This document shows positions 14,101-24,019 of a DNA stretch of 64,000 bases, piece by piece (the stretch's first letter is position 1; each line of letters begins with the position of its first letter). The stretch lies in contig NC_088308.1 in NCBI RefSeq assembly GCF_910592395.1, forward strand, positions 18,369,501 to 18,433,500, written 5' to 3'. Under the pieces are notes generated by a model. The model was not told the origin of the DNA. It was given only the letters and a program-made list of their open reading frames with translations, and did not search any database. The position numbers were made by a program, and so were the translations under genes. This DNA comes from Lineus longissimus (taxonomy: Eukaryota > Nemertea > Pilidiophora > Heteronemertea > Lineidae).

Positions 14101-17100
14101 AGCTGGCAACATCTTAACAGTGATGCACAGATCGCCTGAGGCAAGTTACTTCTGAACCATACAGTAGGCCTACTAACTCCGCTCAAACAAACAGCTGCAC
14201 ACAGTGAAAAGGTCTGAAATTGGATGCACAATACCATTGGTCACCGGCTTGAATATATGAAAATACAATCCGCCCAGGCAGAAAATGTGCTAGTGGAATG
14301 CTTTTGAAATTGTAATCTATCCATCATTTCATCAATCTTTTTCAAAAGGGAATCAAGTGGGATGGTATACAATAGGCCCATATACAGATGCATGACATAT
14401 CATATTGGAAATAACTGAGCATTATTAACTCTGCACACCTTCTGGTTATTAGAGTTTTAATACTGAGGCCCGTGTTCTGCAAACCCCACAAAAATCCACA
14501 TTTTAAGGAAAAATTTGGATTTGTTTTGATGCAATCATTCCAGTTTTGAAGCATTATGTTCCATGGCAATACACTTTTTGCACTCACTAGCCTTGGCCCA
14601 CAACAAGTCATCAATTACCATCTAACATGTCAGAGATGAAGTGTCCCTGCGTGAAATATATCAATTTTAATTGGTCACTTTTTGAGTTATGATTGTGGTG
14701 TTGTGACAAGTGTAATAGACGACTTCTGTATGCCATATCACATTTGTCACCGTTTTTGATGGCAAAGTTAATTGCACTAATTGACATCTGTTCTAATTGG
14801 TTTCTGCGTCAAGCCAAGATGGCCTGCAAATCATTGTGTCTCAACATGTAAATACACATGCCATTCTGTCCAATTTGAAACGAGATCAAGTGGCACGGCT
14901 ATAGAGTCCAAAGAGCGGGGAAAATGTCAGTGCACACTTTTTTCAAAAATATTCGATTTAGACTGACATAATCTTAGTATCTCTTTTCAAGTGCTGTTAC
15001 TTTAGAAGTACTTTGTTATTCACTTTCTCAAGAGCAGTTAAGGTGATCATCTCATTAAGTCAAATCAATTCTACATGACATGTCAGGAAGACTTCAGAGG
15101 AGAGGTGACACATTCAAAACATTCAATGACTTCAATATGTTTGTAGTTGACGAAATGGTTACAGTCACCCTTCAGATTCAAGATGTTTAACACTGAAGTA
15201 CAGGTCTCAAACTCTTAATTCAAATATTAAGCGACTTTTTAGGCCGGAGGAATTTTATAAAGTATGTATCAATGGCCAATTATCACTGCAAACTGTGCAT
15301 GGTACTGTCAAATTTCAGCTTTTAAAAAAATTAAGTGTTTTGACAAGCCTGTGTTTTGCCATTAAATTTTTTCATCAAATTTCTTCGTTTAAAAGTATAT
15401 TCTTTTAAACTTTACCTCACAAAGTCACAATGATGTTTTTAGCTAAAAGAATTACACAATGCGATACACGAAGTTTCTTCATCCTACCATACAAACATGA
15501 GAATGATCAGTAAAAAAAAGATCACCATAAATTATTGCAAGCTCATTCTCTCTTCGTTAGCAGGAATTTTTTCGTGAGTAGCATAATATTTGGCTTATTG
15601 AGAGGGTTAGCCTCGAGGCATGCCACGATTGTGAGATAAAATACCAAGATTGGAGCCGGAAATCATGGCAGTTTTATCATCGCCTTGGAAAGATGGCAGT
15701 GGTTTACAACTGACGTGGTATTGAGTTTCAATTGGATAGGTGTCTTTCTACTGTTTGAGTCCTTGGACAAAGCACTTCACAGATGAATTGGGGAGAAATT
15801 TCATCGTCTTTAGTAAATGTGACGTCCAGGTCTGAATTCGGCAGCAGGGTTTGGCAAATAACGTATTGTCAAAGGGCCCAGGAGCACCATAGATATCTTC
15901 TTCTGTCTTCTATATCTACCAGTAGATTTTCACCCAGAAGTCATTATGGAGATCTCAATATCTTTTTATTACTCATGTAAAATGCTCTAAAACCTATATA
16001 TGACTAACCTAAAACTAACTACATGTATAGATCAACATTAAGTAGAATATGCTTATCAGCTAAGTAACTATCTTAACACTTTTTTTCTTATGAAACGTAA
16101 AATATCAAAAGAAGGCTAATAACAATATTTGTGGCCTTGTAGTGATGCAGATCTTTCTAGTCTTCAAATTCCAATGATCAGTATAAGCCATCCCTTTTAC
16201 TCATGAAGGCCACCACAAAGGCTTGCCTTTCTTCTGTCAATAATGCTCAAACAATTAATAAACGTGTGGTCATCGTAGCATGAAATAAGAGAGGCAACAG
16301 CTGGTGCTGACAAAAAGATGACTTTTTTCTCTTCACGCAAAACGTGGATGTGACATTTTTGTGATAGCGCCCCACCAGTCTTCGTGAAACGTCATGAGAG
16401 TATAATGTCATTCGATGCAAAGGTAAGCAATTTGAATGTCCCAAAATAAAAGATTGAGCTAAGGACTGAAGTACTGCCATTTGACACAGTAATGAACAGT
16501 ACAAGATACCTGGTGTAGAGGGCGTAACTGTGATACATGCGCAAGTGTACAGGCTGGATGTAACTGTACATGAGCAAATGCTGGCAGCTTGATAAACCAG
16601 ATCAAAAGACAAAGAACCATGAAACAAAAGCTTGAAGGTCAAATTAATCAAGGAGACGGTTACTCAAATTATGAACCAATGATGCGAAAATAAACGAATG
16701 AGACTCAAATGCCGCGATGAAAAATGATAGCAAAGATAGAAACTCAAGCCAAAATGCCCAAACCAAAAACTGGATATTTCAATTGTTACAGAATGCATTG
16801 TGACGGACACTGAACAGTTGCTGATAAGTGGACCCTGCAGGAAACCATTGTTTCTCTCGCACTACAGAAACAGAAATTCGTTTAAATGACTGTAACAAAA
16901 TCCGAATCGAATTCTTGAAAATTTGCAACCTGAGCAGGTCTGATCCATCAAAGTAGGCTAGACCCACATCCCACCAGTGGGAATCTTGTTTTCATTACAA
17001 ACAGATGGAGTAAATTCACAAGATTTTCACATATGCTCTTACGATTTCATAGGAAATCAAATGAAATGGCCAGGGCCATTGTGCTCACCTCATGTGGAGG

Positions 17101-17514
17101 AAAGATGGATAAAGAGCATGGTCTTGTGTCATGTAGTGTTAGGTTTGATGTAGGTCCAAGCAATTACAATTTCCCCAAAATGGCCAATTTACAGTACATT
17201 CGACCTCTGTGACCTTGAAAAGTAGGTCAAATCAAAGAAGACCCGGGTGACACATTGAATGGTTGTTAGAATTAGATGTACCTATGATATAAAATTGGTG
17301 CCAATCGGGCAAGTCATTACTAGGAATAATGGCATTTTGAAGAATTTAGGATTTGGCCCCCTCCCTGGAGGCCAAACGGCAAATCAGATCGCACCAAACT
17401 TCGGTACCTGAGATCACCTGACCAAGGGGTACATGTGTACTTAATTTGTGATCAATAGTCATTGCAGTTAAGAAACGTGCCATAGTTACGGCCCGACGGC
17501 GAATTTACGCCATT

Positions 17515-17844
17515 TGACCTCTGTGACCTTGACAAGAAGGTCAAATTAAAAACCTGTGTGACATATACTGTATGGTGGTTAGATGTACCCATGATATCAA
17601 ATTGGTGGCAATCGGGCAAGAAGTTAAGGAATAATCACATTTTTAAGGTTTTTGGATTTTGCCCCCTGGTGGTCAAGTGGTGAATCATATTGGACCAAAC
17701 TTCGGTCCCTGAGATCACCTGACTAAGGGGTAAATGTGTACCAAATTTGGTATCAATAGTCATTGCAGTTTAGAAACGTGCCATCGTTACATCCTAACGG
17801 CCAATTTACACCATTTGACCTCTGTGACCTTGAAAAGGAGGTCA
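17515..17844 (+). promoter_or_regulatory. Paired nuclear-receptor-like half-sites inside the 1.2 kb repeat
   Basis: TGACCT-CTG-TGACCT (direct repeat, spacing 3) lies at 17515-17529 and 17816-17830. Each is followed by an inverted AGGTCA about 8-9 bp on (17538-17543, 17839-17844). A weaker CGACCT version lies at about 17201. The same sites recur in copy B at 62456 and 62757. DR3 spacing is the type used by VDR-like receptors. Binding is only inferred. Confidence 0.35.
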
Positions 17845-18091
17845 AATCAAAAACCCGGAGGATATATGATGCACCTTTGCTAGAAGTACCTACCATATTT
17901 TTTTCAAAATTTCCCGACTACTATTAAGGGAGATATTGCATATTTTCACTTTTAACGTTTGGCCCCCTGGTGGCCAAACCATGAAACGAATCGGACCGAA
18001 ACTTGGTCTCCCAGGTGTCATTACATAAGGGTACATGTGGACAAAGTTTCAACTCAATAGCTCTAACAGTTACGAAACGTGCCCTGCTAAC

Positions 18092-18231
<140 letters not shown>

Positions 18232-18274
18232 CGGTATGGGATAAGCTCACCTCTGCTAAGAGGTGAGCTAAAAA

Positions 18275-21200
18275 GAAGAAGTTTCATGATGCTTTTTCAT
18301 GTGAGGTTTTCAAAGTGGGCTGTTTTTCCGGCCAGATTGGAGCAACTTCGTAAGACTGCATTGGCTTCCACTCCACGAAAACAAGAAGACAGTTTGATGA
18401 ACTGTGTTTCTCTTGGGGGCCACACACCTCACAAAGTAGATTACAACCAATCTAGTAGTCAGTTATACAAATGTTTCATGTAAGTGATAAGGTTAGTTAG
18501 CGTGATTACTTAGTCCGGGAAAAAAGTGAGGAATTACAACCATGTGTTTTGTGGAACACACACACCATGGCCAACATACTAGAAACACCACAGCCGACAC
18601 ACTAGAAACACTGTTGGAGAAACTTGATTCGAACTACTTCCTACGTGTCTACTCCAAGCAAGATTGCCTAAGCTGATACTGGCTCTAAATGCCTGCTATT
18701 TCCATGTTTGTCTCTGTAGTAGGAACTCGAACATCATACCGCCTATGCAATAACTGCTGGGGTGTTCGGCAAGTTCCAGTATTTCCTCTTTACTTCCTTC
18801 TGAGTAGAGTAGCAAGGTCTTTGTGATATTACTGGCAACAGGCAGCCATGCAAGGGCAGAGGCAGTGTAAAGTATATTGACGAGATTTTGTCGGACTGAG
18901 GAAGCCACAAAGATTTCTTAAAGGTCAAGACTCATTTACGCCCATATTACTTACTACTACTCGATTTTGTATCAAAATAACTAGCCTCTGGACAATGCAG
19001 ACAGATATTTTTGTGGGTAGGCCTATCTCTTCTCTTCCAACAACAAGATGCTTACAACAGTCCATTTTAAGGCTCTTTGAAGGTCTTCTTAGAAAGAACA
19101 GAAGGCAGACACCAACTGAACAAGTCAGTCCAGATAAATCAGAACAATTCATTTCTTAACAAATCGTTGTGATCGACAGTCTGTAGTACTTCTGGTGTAA
19201 TTACCTTACCATTGAAAAAAAAGTTGCTTCAAACAGGAATGATGGATGGTGCAAACATCTTAACACGTCAACCATCTTCACTTCACCACTTTACTTGCCG
19301 CTATTTGTAGTCAATTGGTCATTATCTCATTCAACGATTGATTGACTTTCTTCGACTGGTGTGGTCGTTGGGTGCATGGACCTGGTCCAGTGACAATCAG
19401 TGCAATCTACTTACAATTCCAACAATCAATGACCACCCGCAAGAAATCGCTGTCAAGCAGAACGAAACTGAACGAATGACTGGCATAGATGCTGGGGGGC
19501 TCTTGCTTGTGTTATCATTTGGTGCACTTGAACCTACTGCAGGACAACCAGTACTGTGCAACCACCTTACTCTCACCCGTAAGCACCCCAAAAATGAATG
19601 ATCTAAATTGCTGTTGCGATTTAAATCGCATGCAACGATAATCGCTCTGTTGCAGTGATCATCGCAGGTGTGTGATAAGAATCTGTGACCGCAAACAGCA
19701 AGAGTTCAATGTACTAATAAAGGTCTGACTCTCAACTCATCTGCAAATGCTCGTTGATTAGCCACCCACCTCGGCCCGACTGATCGGGTTAAAAACTATA
19801 AACTGCTGGCATAAATGAGAAACTGTAACGTATTCACCGACGGTGATAGCTGAGTGATGGAAGGAAGACGTGTACTTACTGACCTGCCCGCTTCGAAAGG
19901 TGCACGCGGACAAAAAGAGATCTTTACTTACCTGCAAAGAGTGTGAAACGAATAATTAGAAAGTGAGGCAATCATACATGAAACGTTGGACAATTCATAA
20001 TAACCAAGGTTAGAAGGTAAATTAGTGCAATTCGATGAAAGAGGAGGTCGATTGATCCAAAGTATGATATGTTCGATGGAAAACGTCAACTGGGTGATGA
20101 GCATTGTATGGGTTGAACTTTGCATTTTGAGTACAGGAGCTCGCCAGGTAGCAATTGGTGGGTGGGTGCTGATTAAGTGGTGTCCATCCAGTCCCTTTAA
20201 AATCACTCTATCGGTATCTTTTGTTAGCATAATAAGTCAAGTGCCTTGCGAAAGGCCATACAGTGTTCACTTATTCCACAGAGGAACGTTATAGATTCAA
20301 AGCATCAAGCAGGGAATCCATAGACATTAATCCAGAACCCGCTTTCACGCAGCGGCCCCAACTCTTTTCAAGATTTTTCTGAACTCCTTTAAAAAAGCAT
20401 CTTTCCTGAGCATTTCGTTTGTTACTTGACCACCAAGTATACAGTAAGTGATTTTTAGCACTCAGGACGTCACGTAAAAAGGGTTACATAAGCTACTGAT
20501 TCCATTAGGAGGTGACATCAGTCACGTACTTTCTACGCTTCTGCTCCAAAAAACTGCAAAGGCTCACCACAGAAAAGTTGAGTCAGGATGCGGAAAAAAC
20601 ACTCAGGAAAGGGCCGAGCTGGGTTACATCACCTAATGAGTTAAAAAATTCTTCATAACCTCTTTTGACCCCTCTGAAGAAATAATTCATTTTCCACGAT
20701 ATGCATAATCAAATTAATATGGCGGAATAAAAACATGCTCAGTCATTTTTTCATCACCTCTCATCCCCTTAACATAAAACCATGGAAACCACACTCGCTT
20801 TAGTTCATGGCACAATTTTCAATCATCGGCATAATAGAAGGCACAGTAGGAGCACAATAGTTCTCATGTTATGCTGTTATCAACTGAAATGGCCAAATCA
20901 TGATATAGCGCTTTCGAAATATAGTGACGATGCTTGCTATTTTTAAAACTGGACATTTGTCCTTCACAGATATCCCCTTATTGTGCCCACCAAATCGACT
21001 GGGTTGGATATGATACGTAGTAATGATAAGTGACCACTTATTAGCTTCAATTAACATGAACTTCATGAATAGCAATAAGTCGATTTGAAGCTAATTTCAA
21101 GCTAAAGCTCATATTTGCCGAAAGATTCAATCAGAAGCATGTCAAATGATCAATGAAATACACCATTCACATCAGATAACCAGTAGAACGGACTAAATTG

Positions 21201-22079
21201 GATGGACAAACCAAAAAGACCTATCATCCCATGCCTTGCTTTTAAACTATAATCCTGGCGATCAATTCAGTACTTTCAAAAAAAAACAAACTCGCCTTAT
21301 ATATTTTTGGTACTTTCTATTCAACATCACCCAGAACATCACTGCACACTGACTTTGATTTCAAGTTAAACCATCTTTAATCAACCAAGCCTGAAACAAA
21401 ACGCAACCTCGACAATATTCTCAGTCACAATTTTTTTCCGCCGAGAAATTCCCACAGGAGTCACCAACACTAAATGCAAGTAATCCTAAGGGAGCTTGCC
21501 TCTAGTCAAAAATCAATATTATGAAATACAAGCAAAACGTTAGCCTAAAAGGTACTGCAGACCTAATCAATTTTTTTCTAAGTCGCACATATTAGAACGG
21601 ACAAGTTTGCCCGAAAGCAACAAGAAATTTACAGAGTCAACTGTTCAAGGCAAACTCGACAAGGCAGATTGAGTCAAAAGGCAGTTATCAAATTTCAAAC
21701 ATTCTCAATTATTTATAGTGAAAGGAGTTGTATTATTTAGCCTTGAGTGAAAGGAATTTAACAAGTTTACCATTCTCAGCGGGAACCTATCATCAGTTTT
21801 GTCATTCAAATTCAGTGGACTGTAGAACAAATATGCTGCAGTATGGAAAACAGATGGATGTACCTCTGTTGACATTACCACCACACCTTTTTCGAATTGA
21901 TAACTTGGCACTGGCTTCAAGCACTCGCAAGTAATATCAGTATTGTGTGATACACCATGATGTTTTAAAAGTTCATGTGCATGAATAATCCAAGACTTTA
22001 TAAAGAGTGATCCTAATTTACAAAGCACTCTAGCGTTACCAGTCATTCCCAGGGCGATTCCTTAGGATGCAAAAAGAAG
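18275..22079. other. Anonymous DNA between copy A and the minisatellite
   Basis: Only short frames on both strands (up to 113 codons at 21705-22046, minus). No domain, RNA gene or repeat recognised. Confidence 0.65.
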
Positions 22080-22174
22080 ATATACCTCAAGTGAGTCTCT
22101 AAATACAGCAAAACGGTTCTCAAGTGAGTCTCTAGATATACCAAAATGGTTCTCAAGTGAGTCTCTAAATATAC
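22080..22174. repeat. 33-bp minisatellite, left remnant (3 units)
   Basis: Three units with the core CTCAAGTGAGTCTCTA begin the shared CAAGTGAG word at 22088, 22121 and 22154, exactly 33 bp apart. The array stops at the DIRS junction and continues beyond the element at 28734. It is thus one array split by the insertion. Read on the minus strand the units stay open as an 11-residue repeat containing FRDSLEN. Confidence 0.9.
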
Positions 22175-22220
22175 CAAAATGCCCATTTCCTTACAAGAAA
22201 TGGCCATTTTGTTAGTTCAT

Positions 22221-22391
22221 ACTTACCTATGGAACACTTTTGCATGTTACTCCATTTGGGCTCAAACACAAGAGTATCCCTTTAATTTTCTAAAGGGAGA
22301 ACTGAGTTAACAGCTCGGCCGCCAGGCGGCGCCCTGACCGATCCCGCGAGATCGCGCCGATCTCATGCCGCCATATTTAGTCTTTACTCTT
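22221..22391 (+). repeat. DIRS right (3') inverted terminal repeat
   Basis: This is the mirror copy of the repeat at 28546-28716. Three short perfect hairpins are visible: 22277-22298 (arms TCCCTTTA/TAAAGGGA), 22318-22330 (GCCGCC/GGCGGC) and 22348-22364 (GAGATCG/CGATCTC). A longer outer extension (22175-22220) lies between the repeat and the junction and is unique to this end. Unequal outer extensions are normal for DIRS ends, where the internal complementary region supplies the missing terminal sequence during copying. Confidence 0.93.
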
Positions 22392-22439
22392 GAGCGTTAA
22401 TAAAGAGTATGTCCCGTTTGTGGGGACGGCGGGAGGGCC

Positions 22440-22537
22440 GTGTTCCATAGGTAAGTATGAACTAACAAAATGGCCATTTCTTGTAAGGAAATGGGCATTT
22501 TGTGTCATTCAAACTTACCTATGGAACACTTTTGCAT
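22440..22537. repeat. DIRS internal complementary region (circle-junction template)
   Basis: Bases 22440-22502 are the reverse complement of the outer right end (about 22175-22238). Bases 22496-22537 are the reverse complement of the outer left end (about 28692-28733). The two halves meet at CATTTTG (22496-22502), the reverse complement of the CAAAATG seen at both insertion junctions. The region also contains a 17-bp inverted repeat that opens with GTGTTCCATAGG and closes with its mirror. In the accepted DIRS model this block bridges the two ends of the linear cDNA so that a circle can be ligated. Its sequence here equals the expected circle joint. Confidence 0.92.
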
Positions 22538-22966
22538 CGAATCCCAGCAACCTATTGGAGGTGGGAAACGAGGACTTACCTAAGGCTGAGCTGTTGTTCC
22601 ATCCAGGAGGCACCACCGGCATATTAGCTAAGGAGGACCGCCAGGGGAAAGAAATGGGGAGAACCGGAGGACCGGTATTTTGATCTCGGTATTACAATCA
22701 TATTATAGAGAGTAATAGACCCATTCTCCGGAAAGCGCTAGAATTGCGTAATAAAACCATCTTCTTTCCGGCAACAGAGCTTAGAGCAAGTAAGGCATGT
22801 TGAAGGGTGTAGAATGAATTATTGCTAAACAACAATAAGAAATTGCGTCCTTTCTAGTCTACTAGGGGTTGCCTGGATGTTGAAGATAGGGCATATCAAA
22901 AATGGCGCAAGATGCGCGTTTGACTCTTCAATCGGGCTTCCCCCCCCTTTTTTGATCTAGCCAGGA
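22538..22966 (-). other. DIRS 3' untranslated segment
   Basis: This is the stretch from the recombinase stop to the internal complementary region. No conserved frame is visible. Two more TTCCGG/CCGGAA motifs occur here (near 22727 and 22766), extending the enrichment seen across Gag. Confidence 0.6.
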
Positions 22967-24019
22967 TCAAACAACATGCCCCGCAGACACAATCGGGCCG
23001 ATTGTGTGCATGCCATCTACGAGGGAAGAAACGTCTCGTAGGTAGAAACGAGAGAATGTGGAGTGATTACTCCAACATGCAGCGGAAACGACTTCTTGAA
23101 GAGCAACTCCTCGGTAGTTAGCCCAGGAGGTGGCTAGTGCTCTAACTTCGTGCGCTGAGATGTTAGCTAGCGCACGAAGATCAGAGGAAGTCTTCAAGGT
23201 GTTGTAGGAAAGACGAATAGTCTCCACAATCCACCTTGAAATAGTGGCGGCCGCTATCTCTCGTTTATTTCCCTCCTTATAGGACAAAAACAAACGCTCT
23301 CTCCCCTGGCGGATACCGGGAGGTTTTGTCCTATTTATGTAGAACTTTAGGGCCCTGACGGGACATAAAGTTCTGTCAGGAAGATCATAAGAGATCGTTC
23401 CTGACAGAGAGGGAATAGTAACCGGGGGCCGAGAGGCGGCCGGTCCCTGGTTCTTCGCCAGAAATCCTGGTATAAAAGCCAGGATAACCTCCCCTCCCTC
23501 TCTAAAAGCCAGCTTCTTAAAAGAAAGTGCATGGAGCTCTGATCTCCGTTGGGCGGTAGCCAAGGCTACTAGAAAGACCGTTTTGAGTGTCAGATATTTC
23601 ATGGATGAAATAGACATGGGTTCAAAAGGATGCCTCATGAGCACCTTAAGGACAACAGAAAGGTCCCATTTAGGGGTGTTGTGAACCGGTCTAGGACGCT
23701 CTAATAACATTCCTCTGAAAAGAGGGGTTATTTGGTCCTCCCAACGAAGATCCCAGGTGCTTAAAACACGGAGGGTAGAAGCGATGGCGGACTTGTACCC
23801 TTTTATAGCCGTGACAGATAGTTGTCTTTCCGTGAATAATTCAATAAGGAAATCAACTAATCTGTATATAGAGGGAGAGATCGGATTAACTCCGTTCTCC
23901 CTGCACCAGGAAGTGAAGGTAGACCACTTTCCTTGATACACATCAAGGGTAGACCCCCTTTGAGGTGCGGACATGCGCTTGACAGCGATGTCCGAAAAGC
24001 CTCTCTGGTGGAGATGCAT
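22967..24019 (-). CDS. DIRS ORF3: tyrosine recombinase (350 aa)
   Basis: This is the integrase-type recombinase that would insert the circular DNA copy by strand exchange at a short shared core. It starts at its own ATG (24019), inside the 3' end of ORF2 and in the -1 frame relative to it. Residues 1-110 form an N-terminal SAM-like core-binding domain. The catalytic set is complete: R158 in TAQRRSEL, H290 and R293 in ISAHEVRALATSW, W316 in the His/Trp position, and the nucleophile Y326 in STFSRFYLRDV. The length and the final RFYLRDV block are typical of animal DIRS recombinases. The absence of a target duplication at the junctions fits this enzyme, not a DDE integrase. Confidence 0.95.
   Translation of the reverse strand: MHLHQRGFSDIAVKRMSAPQRGSTLDVYQGKWSTFTSWCRENGVNPISPSIYRLVDFLIELFTERQLSVTAIKGYKSAIASTLRVLSTWDLRWEDQITPLFRGMLLERPRPVHNTPKWDLSVVLKVLMRHPFEPMSISSMKYLTLKTVFLVALATAQRRSELHALSFKKLAFREGGEVILAFIPGFLAKNQGPAASRPPVTIPSLSGTISYDLPDRTLCPVRALKFYINRTKPPGIRQGRERLFLSYKEGNKREIAAATISRWIVETIRLSYNTLKTSSDLRALANISAHEVRALATSWANYRGVALQEVVSAACWSNHSTFSRFYLRDVSSLVDGMHTIGPIVSAGHVV

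Larger units (their letters stand above)
8293..17057. other. Anonymous AT-rich DNA
   Basis: No supportable gene. The longest open frame (134 codons, minus strand, 16247-16651) lacks any recognised motif. A perfect 17-bp palindrome with AAGCTTGT arms lies at 12259-12275. Around 13200-13400 the base composition shifts and includes GCGATTAATTAGGGG. Confidence 0.7.

Noticed and set aside
16247-16651. 134-codon minus-strand frame
   Set aside because: It is Cys- and Ser-rich without any motif, overlaps another frame on the same strand, and has no splice context. Length alone is not enough.
18244-18274. Helitron assignment of the 1.2 kb repeat
   Set aside because: The 3' hairpin and CTAA recall a Helitron, but the hairpin touches the end instead of lying about 10 bp inside, and the 5' end is not a clear TC start.
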